Assembly: GCF_000721105.1 (NCBI RefSeq)
Contig: NZ_JOEV01000002.1
Coordinates: 186,001 to 250,000 of the forward strand
Direction: 5' to 3'
DNA from: Streptomyces cellulosae
GTDB lineage: Bacteria > Actinomycetota > Actinomycetes > Streptomycetales > Streptomycetaceae
Length of the DNA: 64,000 nucleotides
A program made the position numbers and the translations under genes. The notes beneath the pieces were generated by a model that was not told the origin of the DNA, ran no database searches, and saw nothing but the letters and a program-made list of their open reading frames with translations. How positions within the stretch are numbered: position 1 is the first letter of the stretch; each line of letters begins with the position of its first letter. This document shows, piece by piece, positions 42,562-51,739 of the stretch.

Positions 42562-44694
42562 ATGGCCTCATACCTGTACAGGTTTGGGAGGGCCGCCTTT
42601 CGAGGGCGGAAATTCGTGCTGGCGCTGTGGCTGGCGGTCCTCCTCGCAGCGGGGGCGGGGGCCGCCGCGCTGAGTGGTCCGACGTCCAACACGTTCTCGA
42701 TCCCGGGAACCGAGGCTCAGCGTGCGCTGGACCTTCTCAAGACCAAGATGCCGGAGGCCGCCGCGGACGGCGCGACGGCCCGCGTCGTGTTCAAGGCCCC
42801 GGACGGCCGGAAGGTCGCCAAGGCACCAGTGGAGAGGACTGTCGGCGAACTGAAGCGGCTGGACAAAGTCGCCACCGTCGCCGACCCGTTCCACGACCAG
42901 CTCATCTCCAAGAACGGGAACATCGCGTTCAGCCAAGTCACCTACAAGGTGCAGGGTGCCGAGCTGACCCACGCTGACCGCGAGGCCCTCAAGGATGCGG
43001 GCAGGACCGCAGAGAAGGCCGGGATGACGGTCGAGTTCGGCGGCGACGCGATGCAGGAGGCCGCGGGCGTCAGCCCGACCGAGGCCATCGGCCTCGGCGT
43101 GGCGGCCCTTGTGCTCGCCCTCACCTTCGGCTCCCTGATCGCCGCAGGACTGCCGCTGCTGAACGCGCTGCTCGGGGTCGGGATCGCGCTTGGGGCGATC
43201 ACCGCGGCCAGCGGGTTCATCAAGATCGGATCGAGCACCCCGATCCTGGCACTGATGCTGGGCCTCGCCGTCGCGATCGACTATGCCTTGTTCATAGTCT
43301 CCCGCTACCGCAAGGAACTCCTCGAAGACCGTGAACCCGAAGAGGCAGCAGGACGCGCCCTCGGCACCGCCGGCTCGGCAGTTGTCTTCGCTGGACTCAC
43401 CGTGATCATCGCCCTGGCGGGCCTGTCCATCGCCGGAATCCCGACCCTCACCGAAATGGGTCTCGCTGCCTCGTTCGCAGTCGTCGTCGGCGTGCTCGTC
43501 GCCCTGACCCTGGTCCCGGCTCTGCTCGGCTTCGCAGGCCGCAAGGTGCTCGGCAAGGCCGCGAAGAAGGCCCCGAACCCCAACCCGCTCAGTCAACGCT
43601 GGGCATCGATGATCACCCGCCGCCCACTGGCAGCACTTCTGGCGGCGACAGCGTTGCTCGGTCTCGTCGCACTGCCCGCCCTCGACCTGCGACTCGGTAT
43701 CTCCGGCGACGAGGCCAAGAGCACGCAGACAACCGAACGCCGCGCCTACGACCTTCTCGCCGACGGCTTCGGCCCCGGCTTCAACGGTCCGCTCCTCCTG
43801 GTCGTCGACGGACGGAACGCTGAAACGACCGCCCGGACCTTCGCCGAGCGGGCAGCCACCTTCCACGACGTCGCCACCGTCACCCCGCCCACCCCCAACA
43901 GGGCCGGTGACACTGCCGTGTTCACCGTCGTCCCCAAGTCGGGGCCGAGCGAGCAGGCCACCACCGACCTCGTCAAGCACATACGTCACACCGCCCCGGC
44001 CGGGACGATGGTCACCGGCAGCACCGCGGTCAGCATCGACATCTCAGCCAAGCTCGGGGCCGCACTGCCGCCCTACCTCGAGCTCGTCGTCGGCTTGGCG
44101 TTTGTGCTGCTCATGCTGGTCTTCCGCTCGGTCCTGGTGCCGCTGAAGGCCGCGCTCGGATTCCTGCTGACCATGGCTGCGACGTTCGGTGTGGTCGTCG
44201 CGGTCTTCCAGTGGGGCTGGCTGAAGGATCTGTTCGGGGTGCCAGTCGCCGGCCCGATTCAGAGCCTGACGCCGATCTTCCTCGTCGGCGTGGTGTTCGG
44301 CCTTGCCATGGACTATCAGGTCTTCCTCGTGACACCCATGCGTGAGGAGTACGTCCACGGTGCCTCGCCGAAGCGGGCGGTCGAGGCCGGGTTCCAGCAC
44401 GGCGCGCGGGTCGTTGTCGCAGCGGCCCTGATCATGATCGGCGTGTTCGCCGGGTTCATCTCCTCACACGACCCGATGATCAAGCTGCTCGGGTTCGCAA
44501 TGGCGGTCGGTGTGTTGTTCGACGCCTTCGTGGTCAGAATGACGATCGTCCCGGCGGCGCTGGCCCTCATGGGCAGGCGGGCGTGGAGCCTGCCGCCTCG
44601 ACTGGACACCATTCTCCCCGACATTGATGTCGAGGGAGCGAAGCTGCGCATCGAACTTGACCGCCGGGACGCCAAGGAACCTGCTCACGTGTAG
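42562..44694 (+). CDS. MMPL/RND-family transporter
   Basis: A 710-residue membrane protein of the MMPL family. It has an N-terminal helix (about 17-37), a large extracytoplasmic domain, five clustered helices, a second loop domain and five further helices: two repeats, each with the pattern seen in actinobacterial MmpL pumps (GLAVAIDYALFIVSRYRKEL in the first repeat and FGLAMDYQVFLVTPMREEY in the second). The Asp-Tyr pairs in these motifs are the proton-relay residues of the family. It probably exports a lipid or hydrophobic small molecule using the proton gradient. The ATG at 42562 was chosen because MASYLYRFGRAAFRGRKFV is the family's usual start. Regulation is by the preceding TetR. Confidence 0.92.
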   Translation: MASYLYRFGRAAFRGRKFVLALWLAVLLAAGAGAAALSGPTSNTFSIPGTEAQRALDLLKTKMPEAAADGATARVVFKAPDGRKVAKAPVERTVGELKRLDKVATVADPFHDQLISKNGNIAFSQVTYKVQGAELTHADREALKDAGRTAEKAGMTVEFGGDAMQEAAGVSPTEAIGLGVAALVLALTFGSLIAAGLPLLNALLGVGIALGAITAASGFIKIGSSTPILALMLGLAVAIDYALFIVSRYRKELLEDREPEEAAGRALGTAGSAVVFAGLTVIIALAGLSIAGIPTLTEMGLAASFAVVVGVLVALTLVPALLGFAGRKVLGKAAKKAPNPNPLSQRWASMITRRPLAALLAATALLGLVALPALDLRLGISGDEAKSTQTTERRAYDLLADGFGPGFNGPLLLVVDGRNAETTARTFAERAATFHDVATVTPPTPNRAGDTAVFTVVPKSGPSEQATTDLVKHIRHTAPAGTMVTGSTAVSIDISAKLGAALPPYLELVVGLAFVLLMLVFRSVLVPLKAALGFLLTMAATFGVVVAVFQWGWLKDLFGVPVAGPIQSLTPIFLVGVVFGLAMDYQVFLVTPMREEYVHGASPKRAVEAGFQHGARVVVAAALIMIGVFAGFISSHDPMIKLLGFAMAVGVLFDAFVVRMTIVPAALALMGRRAWSLPPRLDTILPDIDVEGAKLRIELDRRDAKEPAHV

Positions 44695-44703
44695 CTCTGC
44701 GAT

Positions 44704-44738
44704 CAGTGGGACAGGCCCGCAGCGGGACTGTCCCACTG
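44704..44738 (+). terminator. Hairpin after MMPL gene
   Basis: CAGTGGGACAG (44704-44714) pairs perfectly with CTGTCCCACTG (44728-44738), nine bases after the MMPL stop. It separates the exporter from the ebo operon. Confidence 0.65.
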
Positions 44739-44881
44739 GTTCGAACCGCACTCCTCCGCCGGGCCGAACCCAACTGTCCGGACAGCAACGAGCTGTTTCC
44801 GGGCGGCGGACAGGTGAGGAACTGACCTCGTCTTGAGGAACAGGTCCCTGCAAGTTCAACTGCTACGAGTAAGGTGCGGCC

Positions 44882-45820
44882 ATGAAGGAGCAGAAAACGT
44901 TTGTTTGCTCTGGTTCCCGGTCTGTCGTGCGTCTCACCGACCTCGCTCTGCTTGTCAGAGCACCGGCAGCGCTGAGCGTCCCGGGTGACGTGATCGCAGG
45001 AGCCGCTGCCGCCGGACGCCCGTTGAGTACCCGCACTCTCGGAGTGATCGGTTCGTCCATCTGCCTCTACTGGGCCGGCATGGCCCTCAACGACTACGCC
45101 GACGCCACTGTCGACGCCGTCGAACGCCCTGACCGACCGGTGCCCTCAGGCCGCGTCCCTCGCCGTATCGCGCTCGCAGTGGCTGGTTCGCTCACCGCGG
45201 CGGGACTGGGTCTCGCCGCTGCCGCGGGAGGCCGTCGCAGCTTCCTGGGAGCACTACCGTTGGCCGGCCTTGTCTGGGCGTACGACCTGAAGCTCAAGCA
45301 CACTCTGGGGGGACCGGCTGCGATGGCGGGCGCTCGCGCCCTCGACGTTCTGGCCGGAGCGCTCACGCCGGGACATGGGGCGCCGTCGGTCCGCGAGGCG
45401 GTGCGCCGTACCGCGGTGCCCGCGGCTCTGATCGGCACCCACACCTATACGCTGATGGCTCTCAGCCGGCACGAGATCGCGGGGGCCCCGGCCCGAGTTC
45501 CCGCGACGACCCTGGCCGTCTCCACGGCGACGGCACTGGCGGCGACCCTGCCCCCCGACACCTCCTCGGCGAAGCTCCGCCCCACCCTGTCCGCCGCCGG
45601 TGCTCTTGCCTACCTCGCCACGTACGGAGCCGCCCAGGCCCGTGCCGTACAGGAGCCGTCAGGGGCGAACGTACAGCGAGCCGTAGGTGCCGGAATCGTC
45701 GGGCTGATGCCTCTGCAAGCGGCGCTGACCGCCCGTGCCGGGGCACCGGGCGTCGCCGCGGCGCTCGGTGTCGTCCACCCCCTCGCACGCCGGCTCGCCC
45801 GGCGTATATCGCCCACCTGA
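44882..45820 (+). CDS. eboC: EboC-like UbiA-family prenyltransferase
   Basis: A 312-residue integral membrane protein of the UbiA prenyltransferase superfamily. The first Asp-rich motif reads NDYADATVD at 70-78 followed by ERPDRPVPSGRV; the second region is VWAYDLKLKH with Asp135. About eight hydrophobic segments are visible. The ebo assignment rests on the genes that follow (EboA, TatD-like EboB, EboE, EboF). In cyanobacteria EboC takes part in moving a metabolite to the periplasm; whether it prenylates a carrier or cargo is not settled, and here it is unknown. It is the first gene of a six-gene operon; the next start is 31 bases after its stop. Confidence 0.85.
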   Translation: MKEQKTFVCSGSRSVVRLTDLALLVRAPAALSVPGDVIAGAAAAGRPLSTRTLGVIGSSICLYWAGMALNDYADATVDAVERPDRPVPSGRVPRRIALAVAGSLTAAGLGLAAAAGGRRSFLGALPLAGLVWAYDLKLKHTLGGPAAMAGARALDVLAGALTPGHGAPSVREAVRRTAVPAALIGTHTYTLMALSRHEIAGAPARVPATTLAVSTATALAATLPPDTSSAKLRPTLSAAGALAYLATYGAAQARAVQEPSGANVQRAVGAGIVGLMPLQAALTARAGAPGVAAALGVVHPLARRLARRISPT

Positions 45821-45851
45821 CCCACCACACCTCCGTGTGAGGAACCGGCAC

Positions 45852-46694
45852 ATGAGACCTCCCCCCACCCCCCTCAAGTTCGGATACGGCACCAATGGCT
45901 TCACCCACCATCGGCTGGCGGACGTCCTCGTCGTACTCGCCGACCTCGGCTACGACGGCGTGGCCCTCACCCTGGACCACGGTCACCTCGATCCGTACGC
46001 GAACGACCTGCCCCAGCGGGTCACGGCGCTGGGCCGGCAGCTGGCTCGGTACAACCTGGACGTGACGGTGGAGACCGGAGCTCCCTACTTCCTCGGCCCC
46101 TGGGGCAAACACCTGCCCACACTGATGTCGGACGGCGCCGAGAAAAGAGTCGACCTGCTCGGCCGCGCCTTGCGCATCGCAGCCGACCTCGGCTCACCCA
46201 CCGTCCATCTGTGCAGCGGTCCCGCGCCGGACGGTCTGCGGGAGCAAGATGCCTGGAAGCGGCTCGCGGCCGGTGTCGAGACCGTGCTGGAGACGGCGGA
46301 GAAGTACGGGGTGGCATTGGCCTTCGAGCCAGAGCCGTACATGTTCGTCGACACTGTGGAGCGCTGCCTGCACCTCGCCCGACTGGTCGGAGCGCACGAG
46401 CTGTTCGGGATCACCCTGGACATCGGCCACGCCCACTGCGTGGAGCAACGCCCCGTGCTCGACTGCGTGCGCCAGGCGGCACCGATGCTGCGCAACGTAC
46501 AGATCGAGGACATGCGTCGCGGCATCCACCAGCACCTCGAATTCGGTGACGGGGAGATCGATTTCGTGTCCGTCCTGGCAGCCCTTCGCGAACTGGGGCA
46601 CAGCGGCCTGGTCTCCGTGGAGATCCAGGGCGGCTCGCTCGACGCGCCCGAGGTCGCCCGCCGTTCGATCGAGTTCCTGCGCGGCGCCGCCTAG
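45852..46694 (+). CDS. Sugar phosphate isomerase/epimerase-like TIM-barrel protein
   Basis: A 280-residue xylose-isomerase-like TIM barrel (AP endonuclease 2 family). Probable metal ligands are Glu in FEPEPYMF, Asp and His in LDIGHAHC, His in the RGIHQH segment, and Glu in VSVEIQGG. Such proteins isomerise or epimerise sugars, inososes or hydroxypyruvate. It occupies the position where eboD (dehydroquinate-synthase-like) would be expected in other ebo clusters, but has an unrelated fold, so it is either an addition or a functional replacement. GAGGAA precedes the ATG. Spacing to eboA is 53 bases. Confidence 0.8.
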   Translation: MRPPPTPLKFGYGTNGFTHHRLADVLVVLADLGYDGVALTLDHGHLDPYANDLPQRVTALGRQLARYNLDVTVETGAPYFLGPWGKHLPTLMSDGAEKRVDLLGRALRIAADLGSPTVHLCSGPAPDGLREQDAWKRLAAGVETVLETAEKYGVALAFEPEPYMFVDTVERCLHLARLVGAHELFGITLDIGHAHCVEQRPVLDCVRQAAPMLRNVQIEDMRRGIHQHLEFGDGEIDFVSVLAALRELGHSGLVSVEIQGGSLDAPEVARRSIEFLRGAA

Positions 46695-46747
46695 CCGGCG
46701 CTCTCCTCTGGTCCCACTCCTTTCACCTATCAGGAGGCTGTTCTCCG

Positions 46748-47419
46748 ATGGCCGTCACGACCGTGCCTCCCCCGGCTCCGACAGACCCCGAACTCGCCCT
46801 GATCGTCGAACTGGACGACCATGCCCGCATCTGGCTGGAGGACAGCGCCGCCAAGGTCGCCGCTGAGGCCGCAGCCATCCGACGCCTCTTCCCCGCCGTC
46901 CGCAGACGCTGCGGAAACGGGCGCCTCACCGACTACTGGACCGTCGACGAGGCGGCCCGGGCCGTTCTGCTCACCGCGCTGCCCCTGCGGGGCCAGGCCC
47001 TCGCCGATGAGGTCACCCACCTGCACCAGCACGGCGACCCGGCGGAGCAACGTGCCGTTCTGCGCACCCTGTCGCTGCTCGACCTGGCCGACCTCGCACT
47101 GCCCCTCGTGAGGGAATCCCTGCGCAGCAACGACAGCACCCTGATAGAGGCCGCCGTCGGCCCGTACGCCGCCGCGCGCCTCCCGGACGCCGAATTCCGC
47201 CAGGCCGTGCTGAAGTGCGTCTTCTACGAGATCCCACTCCACCGCGTCCACGGCCTTGACACCCGAGCAGACCGTGAACTGGCCCGCATGCTCGCCGCCC
47301 TGGCCCACGAGCGGATCGTCGCGGAACGGGACGTACCCCATGATATCCGGCCCATGGTCCGTGCCTTCCCGGACGTCATTGGCGCAGAACTCAAACACAG
47401 ACTCGAAAGTGAGGCCTGA
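46748..47419 (+). CDS. eboA: EboA domain-containing protein
   Basis: A 223-residue, largely helical protein. The segment SLRSNDSTLIEAAVGPYAAA, the following VLKCVFYEIPLHRVHGLDTRAD and LARMLAALAHERIVAERDV match the conserved pattern of EboA proteins. No catalytic residues are known for this family; the many helices suggest a scaffold or adaptor. AGGAGG lies about 11 bases before the ATG. It is two bases from the following eboB. Confidence 0.85.
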   Translation: MAVTTVPPPAPTDPELALIVELDDHARIWLEDSAAKVAAEAAAIRRLFPAVRRRCGNGRLTDYWTVDEAARAVLLTALPLRGQALADEVTHLHQHGDPAEQRAVLRTLSLLDLADLALPLVRESLRSNDSTLIEAAVGPYAAARLPDAEFRQAVLKCVFYEIPLHRVHGLDTRADRELARMLAALAHERIVAERDVPHDIRPMVRAFPDVIGAELKHRLESEA

Positions 47420-47421
47420 CC

Positions 47422-48276
47422 ATGCGCATCTTCGATCCCCATATCCACATGACCTCCCGCACAACCGACGACTACGAGGCGATGTACGCAGCCGGTGTGC
47501 GCGCCGTGGTCGAGCCCGCCTTCTGGCTGGGACAGCCACGCACCTCGCCGGAGAGCTTCTACGACTACTTCGACGGGCTGCTGGGCTGGGAGCCGCACCG
47601 AGCCGCCCAGTTCGGCATCCAGCACTTCTGCACGATCGCGCTCAATCCGAAGGAGGCGAACGACCCCCGCTGCATCCCCGTCCTCGACGAACTGGACCGC
47701 TACCTCGCCAAGGACCGGGTCGTCGCCGTCGGCGAGGTCGGCTACGACTCGATGACCCCGGAAGAGGACGAGGCGCTCGCCCGGCAACTCCAGCTCGCCA
47801 TCGAGCACGAGCTGCCCGCCCTCGTGCACACCCCGCACCGCGACAAAGCGGTCGGCACCCGACGCACCCTGGACGTCGTCCGGGAATCGGGCATCGCCCC
47901 CGAACTCGTCGTCCTCGACCACCTCAACGAACAGACCGTCGGCATGGTCCTCGACAGCGGCTGCTGGGCCGGGTTCTCGATCTACCCGAAGACCAAGATG
48001 AGCGAGGACCGCATGGTCGAGATCCTCAAGGAACACGGGACGCAACGCGTACTCGTCAATTCGGCTGCCGACTGGGGTAGTTCGGATCCGCTCAAGACCC
48101 GCAAGACCGCCGACGCCATGCTCGCCGCCGGGTTCGACGACAACGCCGTCGACAAGGTGCTGTGGCGCAACCCGGTCGCTTTCTACAGCCAGAGCGGGCG
48201 GCTGGAGCTGGAACCGCTCAAGCCGGACGAGGAGGCCACCTTCCAAGGCAACTCCATACGCCGCGGGGGAGTGTGA
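47422..48276 (+). CDS. eboB: EboB-like TatD-family hydrolase
   Basis: A 284-residue metal-dependent hydrolase of the amidohydrolase/TatD type. Metal ligands are visible at the N-terminus (DPHIH, residues 5-9), in GEVGYDSM, in VHTPHRDKA and in LDHLNEQT. It belongs to the subgroup that occurs with eboA. The substrate is unknown. It is tightly packed between eboA (two bases) and eboE (seven bases). Confidence 0.85.
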   Translation: MRIFDPHIHMTSRTTDDYEAMYAAGVRAVVEPAFWLGQPRTSPESFYDYFDGLLGWEPHRAAQFGIQHFCTIALNPKEANDPRCIPVLDELDRYLAKDRVVAVGEVGYDSMTPEEDEALARQLQLAIEHELPALVHTPHRDKAVGTRRTLDVVRESGIAPELVVLDHLNEQTVGMVLDSGCWAGFSIYPKTKMSEDRMVEILKEHGTQRVLVNSAADWGSSDPLKTRKTADAMLAAGFDDNAVDKVLWRNPVAFYSQSGRLELEPLKPDEEATFQGNSIRRGGV

Positions 48277-48283
48277 GCATCCC

Positions 48284-49441
48284 ATGCGCTTCCTGCACCC
48301 CGACGGCACCACCGTCCACCTCGGCTACTGCAGCAACGTCCACCAGGCCGAGGACCTCCAGGGCGTGATCGCCCAACTCGGCGACCATGCCGAGTCCGTG
48401 CGTGAACGCCTCGGGGCCGACCGGCTCGGCATCGGGCTGTGGCTGGCCCGTGGCGTCGTCACCGAACTCGTCCAGGACGAGGGTGCGTTGGAGCGCCTGA
48501 AGTCCGAACTGCGTGTGCGCGGACTGGAGACCGTCACCCTCAACGCCTTCCCGTACGCCGGATTCCACCGTGAGGTCGTCAAGAAGGACGTGTACGAACC
48601 CGACTGGGCCGACGAGGCCCGGCTGGAGTACACCCTGGACTGCGCTCGCGTCCTCGCCGCCCTCCTCCCGGACGACGTGGACCGCGGAAGCGTCTCCACG
48701 CTGCCGCTCGCGTGGCGCACCCCATGGACGCCCGCCTGCGCCGAGGAGGCCCGGCATGCCCTGTACCGGCTGACCACCGGGCTTGCCGCGCTGGAGGCGT
48801 GGACGGGTCGCCGTATCCGCGTCGGCTTCGAACCGGAGCCCGGGTGTGTCGTCGAGACCACCACTCAGGCGGTACGGGAACTCGGTGGCCTCGACCCGGA
48901 ACGGCTTGGCGTCTGCCTCGACGCCTGCCATCTCGCCGTCCAGTTCGAGCACCCGGCCGAGGCGCTGCGCCGGCTCGCGGAAGCCGGGCTGCCCGTCGTC
49001 AAACTCCAGGCATCCTGTGCTGTGGAGGCCGAGGACCCGGCCGACCCCGCCGCCCGCGCGGCCTTGCAGCGCCTTGCCGAACCCCGGTTCCTGCACCAGA
49101 CCCGCACGGTTGCCGACGGTCATGTCCTTGGTGTCGATGACCTCCCGGACGCCCTTGACGGCGACCTGCCCGTCGACAGCGGCCCTTGGCGCGTGCACTT
49201 CCACGCCCCACTGCACACCGACCCCGACCCACCGCTCCGGACCACCGCGGGCCAGCTCGACCAGGTCCTCGCCGGACTGCTGGGCGGTCCCTCGGCGCTC
49301 TGCGACCACATCGAGGTCGAGACCTACACCTGGTCCGTCCTGCCCGAACCGCCCGCCGGCCTGCCCGGCGGCATCGCCGCCGAACTCGCCTGGGCTCGCG
49401 ACCGGTTGATCGGCCTCGGCCTCAAGGAGGAACTCTCATGA
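48284..49441 (+). CDS. eboE: Metabolite traffic protein EboE (TIM barrel)
   Basis: A 385-residue xylose-isomerase-like TIM barrel. Diagnostic segments are the start HLGYCSNVHQAEDL, NAFPYAGFHREVVKKDVYEP and GFEPEPGCVVETT, followed by CLDACHLAVQFE, which supplies metal-binding Asp and His, and VHFHAPLHTD. These match the EboE family closely, including the unusual CSNVH beginning. The cluster contains two TIM-barrel proteins of this broad superfamily (also 45852-46694), so they may act in sequence on one cargo. Its stop overlaps the start of eboF by four bases. Confidence 0.87.
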   Translation: MRFLHPDGTTVHLGYCSNVHQAEDLQGVIAQLGDHAESVRERLGADRLGIGLWLARGVVTELVQDEGALERLKSELRVRGLETVTLNAFPYAGFHREVVKKDVYEPDWADEARLEYTLDCARVLAALLPDDVDRGSVSTLPLAWRTPWTPACAEEARHALYRLTTGLAALEAWTGRRIRVGFEPEPGCVVETTTQAVRELGGLDPERLGVCLDACHLAVQFEHPAEALRRLAEAGLPVVKLQASCAVEAEDPADPAARAALQRLAEPRFLHQTRTVADGHVLGVDDLPDALDGDLPVDSGPWRVHFHAPLHTDPDPPLRTTAGQLDQVLAGLLGGPSALCDHIEVETYTWSVLPEPPAGLPGGIAAELAWARDRLIGLGLKEELS

Positions 49442-50841
49442 ACCGCGTGGTCGTACTCGACATCGTCGGCCTGACACCGAAACTGCTGAAGCACATGCCG
49501 GCGGTCACCGCCCTCGGCGAGCGTGGCTTCCAGGCCCGGCTCGACACCGTGCTGCCGGCCGTGACCTGCACCGTCCAGTCCACGCTCCTCACCGGCGAAC
49601 TTCCGTCCACGCACGGCGCGGTGGCGAACGGCTGGTACTTTCGCGATCTCGGCGAAGTCATGCTGTGGCGCCAGCACAACGCGCTCGTCGGCGGCGAGAA
49701 GATCTGGGAGACGGCACGGAAGACCGACCCCGACTACAAGGTCGCCAATGTCTGCTGGTGGTACGCGATGGGCGCCGACGTGGACTGGACGGTCACCCCA
49801 CGCCCCGTCTACTACTCCGACGGCCGCAAGGAACCCGACTGCTACACTTGGCCGCCGTCCCTGCACGACGAACTCACCGACAGGTTGGGCGAGTTCCCCC
49901 TGTTCACCTACTGGGGCCCGAACGCGGGCATGCCCTCCACACAGTGGATCCTGGCCGCCGCCCGCCAGATCTTCGACGAACACCACCCCGACCTCACACT
50001 CGTCTACGTCCCGCAGATGGACTACGAGCCCCAGCGCTCCGGCCCCGACTCACCCGCCACCATCCGCGCCGCCCACCAACTCGACGATGCTCTGCGCCCG
50101 TTGATCGACCACTTCCTGCGCGAGGGCGCCACCGTCGTCGCGCTCAGCGAGTACGGAATCACCCCAGCCTCTCGCCCGGTCGACATCAACCGCGCCCTGC
50201 GCGGGGCAGGCATGCTGGAGGTGTACACCCAGGACGGCATGGAGTACCTCGACCCGTGGACCTCACGCGCGTTCGCGGTCGCCGACCACCAGGTAGCACA
50301 CATCTACGTCCGCGACCTGGCCGACACCGAGGAAGTCACGAAGATCGTCAGTGAACTCGACGGTGTGGAAAGCGTGTTGGACGCGGATGGCAAGGCAGCC
50401 CATGGCCTGGACCACGAGCGCTCCGGTGAGGTGGTCGCGATCGCCGACCCCGACGCCTGGTTCACGTACTACTACTGGCTCGACGACGAACGCGCCCCGG
50501 ACTTCGCCCACCAGGTCGAGATCCACCGCAAGCCGGGCTACGATCCCGCCGAGCTCCTCTACGACCACACCGTCCCTGCGGTGAAACTGCGCGCCATCGG
50601 ACAGGTTGCCCGCAAGAAGCTCGGCTTCCGCTATCGCCTCAAGACAGTCCCCTTGGATCCGGCCGGCGTTCGCGGCAGCCATGGCCGCCTGCCCACTGAC
50701 CCCGAACACGGCCCTGTGCTGCTGTGTTCGCAGCCGGGGGAGTCGAAGGAGGCTTACGCGGCCACAGAGGTCAAGTCCCTACTGCTGGGCCTGGCGGGCC
50801 TGCACGGGGCGTCCGATGCCAAGCAGGGAACGAAGAAGTGA
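49438..50841 (+). CDS. eboF: EboF-like alkaline phosphatase/nucleotide pyrophosphatase family protein
   Basis: A 467-residue member of the alkaline phosphatase superfamily, nucleotide pyrophosphatase/phosphodiesterase branch. Asp8 (VVLDIVG) and the Thr cluster at 43-45 in PAVTCTVQSTLLTG are the likely metal ligand and nucleophile; a second metal half-site is in YVPQMDYEPQRSGPDS and SEYGITP. No signal peptide is seen, so it appears cytoplasmic. The ATGA overlap with eboE shows translational coupling and fixes the start at 49438. It is the last gene of the operon; a phosphoester or pyrophosphate-linked intermediate would be a reasonable substrate, which is inference. Confidence 0.87.
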   Translation: MNRVVVLDIVGLTPKLLKHMPAVTALGERGFQARLDTVLPAVTCTVQSTLLTGELPSTHGAVANGWYFRDLGEVMLWRQHNALVGGEKIWETARKTDPDYKVANVCWWYAMGADVDWTVTPRPVYYSDGRKEPDCYTWPPSLHDELTDRLGEFPLFTYWGPNAGMPSTQWILAAARQIFDEHHPDLTLVYVPQMDYEPQRSGPDSPATIRAAHQLDDALRPLIDHFLREGATVVALSEYGITPASRPVDINRALRGAGMLEVYTQDGMEYLDPWTSRAFAVADHQVAHIYVRDLADTEEVTKIVSELDGVESVLDADGKAAHGLDHERSGEVVAIADPDAWFTYYYWLDDERAPDFAHQVEIHRKPGYDPAELLYDHTVPAVKLRAIGQVARKKLGFRYRLKTVPLDPAGVRGSHGRLPTDPEHGPVLLCSQPGESKEAYAATEVKSLLLGLAGLHGASDAKQGTKK

Positions 50842-51159
50842 CCACCCACTTCGCCCCCACGTGCGGTGCGTGTGAGGAGAGCTGCTGGGCCTGGTCCGCC
50901 CCGGCCGGCCGTGGCAAATCCTGCAGCACACTGCACGTTGTGTCCGAGGCCCAGGGCATCCTTTTGGTGGCCAGTGCGTCCGGGCGAACACCCACGACAG
51001 CCTGGCCCTCAAACCCTTGGCGAAGGAGATACCAGCGGTCCGGTCCCGGCGCGGACCGCGCCGCAGGCACCCCGGCAGGCTTCGCGCAAACAAGGCGCAC
51101 CTCTCCGGCGGCACCCTGTCCTGGCTGTGTGCAAGCGGAATCATCGCCCGGAGCGCCGC
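50842..51159. other. Gap between ebo operon and LacI relic
   Basis: About 320 bases with short Arg-rich frames only; no domain, clear terminator or promoter is seen. Confidence 0.4.
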
Positions 51160-51576
51160 CCGTCATGCCAGGTTGTACAGCACCCCCGACGAGCCGCGGG
51201 CGATGAGCTTGTACAGCCAGCCAGCCAACCGCGTTGCGGGCGGCCGCTTTGGGTCAGCCCGGTCGAGACGACCACCTCCAGGCCCACACCGTGCGCCGCC
51301 GCCTCCCCCGCGTAGCACCGCACCCGACCAGGAGCTCTCCCCGGGGATTGCACGACCAGGTCGACGAGACCGAACGCCTTCGCCGCGTCGAACCGGGGCC
51401 TGCAGACATAGCCGAGCCGGTCCAGCGCCTCGGTGACCCGGCGACGAGTCTCGGAGGCGACATCCTCGCGGCCGTTGACGATTTTGGACGAGGTGGGTAC
51501 GAAGACCCCCCGCCTCGCGGGCCACGACCGCGAGGATCGGCCCCGCCGCCACGCTGGCACTCCCCGTACGGACCAT
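51160..51576 (-). pseudogene. LacI-family regulator relic, truncated and frameshifted
   Basis: Pieces of a LacI N-terminus are spread over two frames: ILAVVAREAG, then VPTSSKIVNGREDVASETRR and LDRLGYVCRPRFDAAKAFGL in a second frame, then ESSWSGAVLRG back in the first, LEVVVSTGLT in the second, and ARGSSGVLYNLA in the first. The order is that of a normal LacI protein up to about residue 120, after which it is lost. At least three or four frameshifts and a 3' truncation rule out function. Probably it once controlled the adjacent GH43/ABC genes; a LacI-type motif lies just upstream at 51632-51649. Confidence 0.75.
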
Positions 51577-51631
51577 CGGGGAACCACCTCTCCGGTCGGC
51601 CAAGGGCCATGAGAAGTCGACCGGCGAGATA

Positions 51632-51649
51632 ACAGTAAACGCTTCCTGT
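51632..51649. promoter_or_regulatory. LacI-type operator motif (1)
   Basis: ACAGTAAACGCTTCCTGT is an imperfect palindrome with ACAG/CTGT ends, 55 bases before the start of the LacI relic. Its first 13 bases recur exactly at 57002. Confidence 0.5.
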
Positions 51650-51739
51650 CCTAGATTCACCATTTGGAGTCGGGAGGAGGTCGGGACTTTGTAGGTCTGC
51701 GCGACCCTGGGCTTTCGAAACTTCGAACGTGACGACGGC

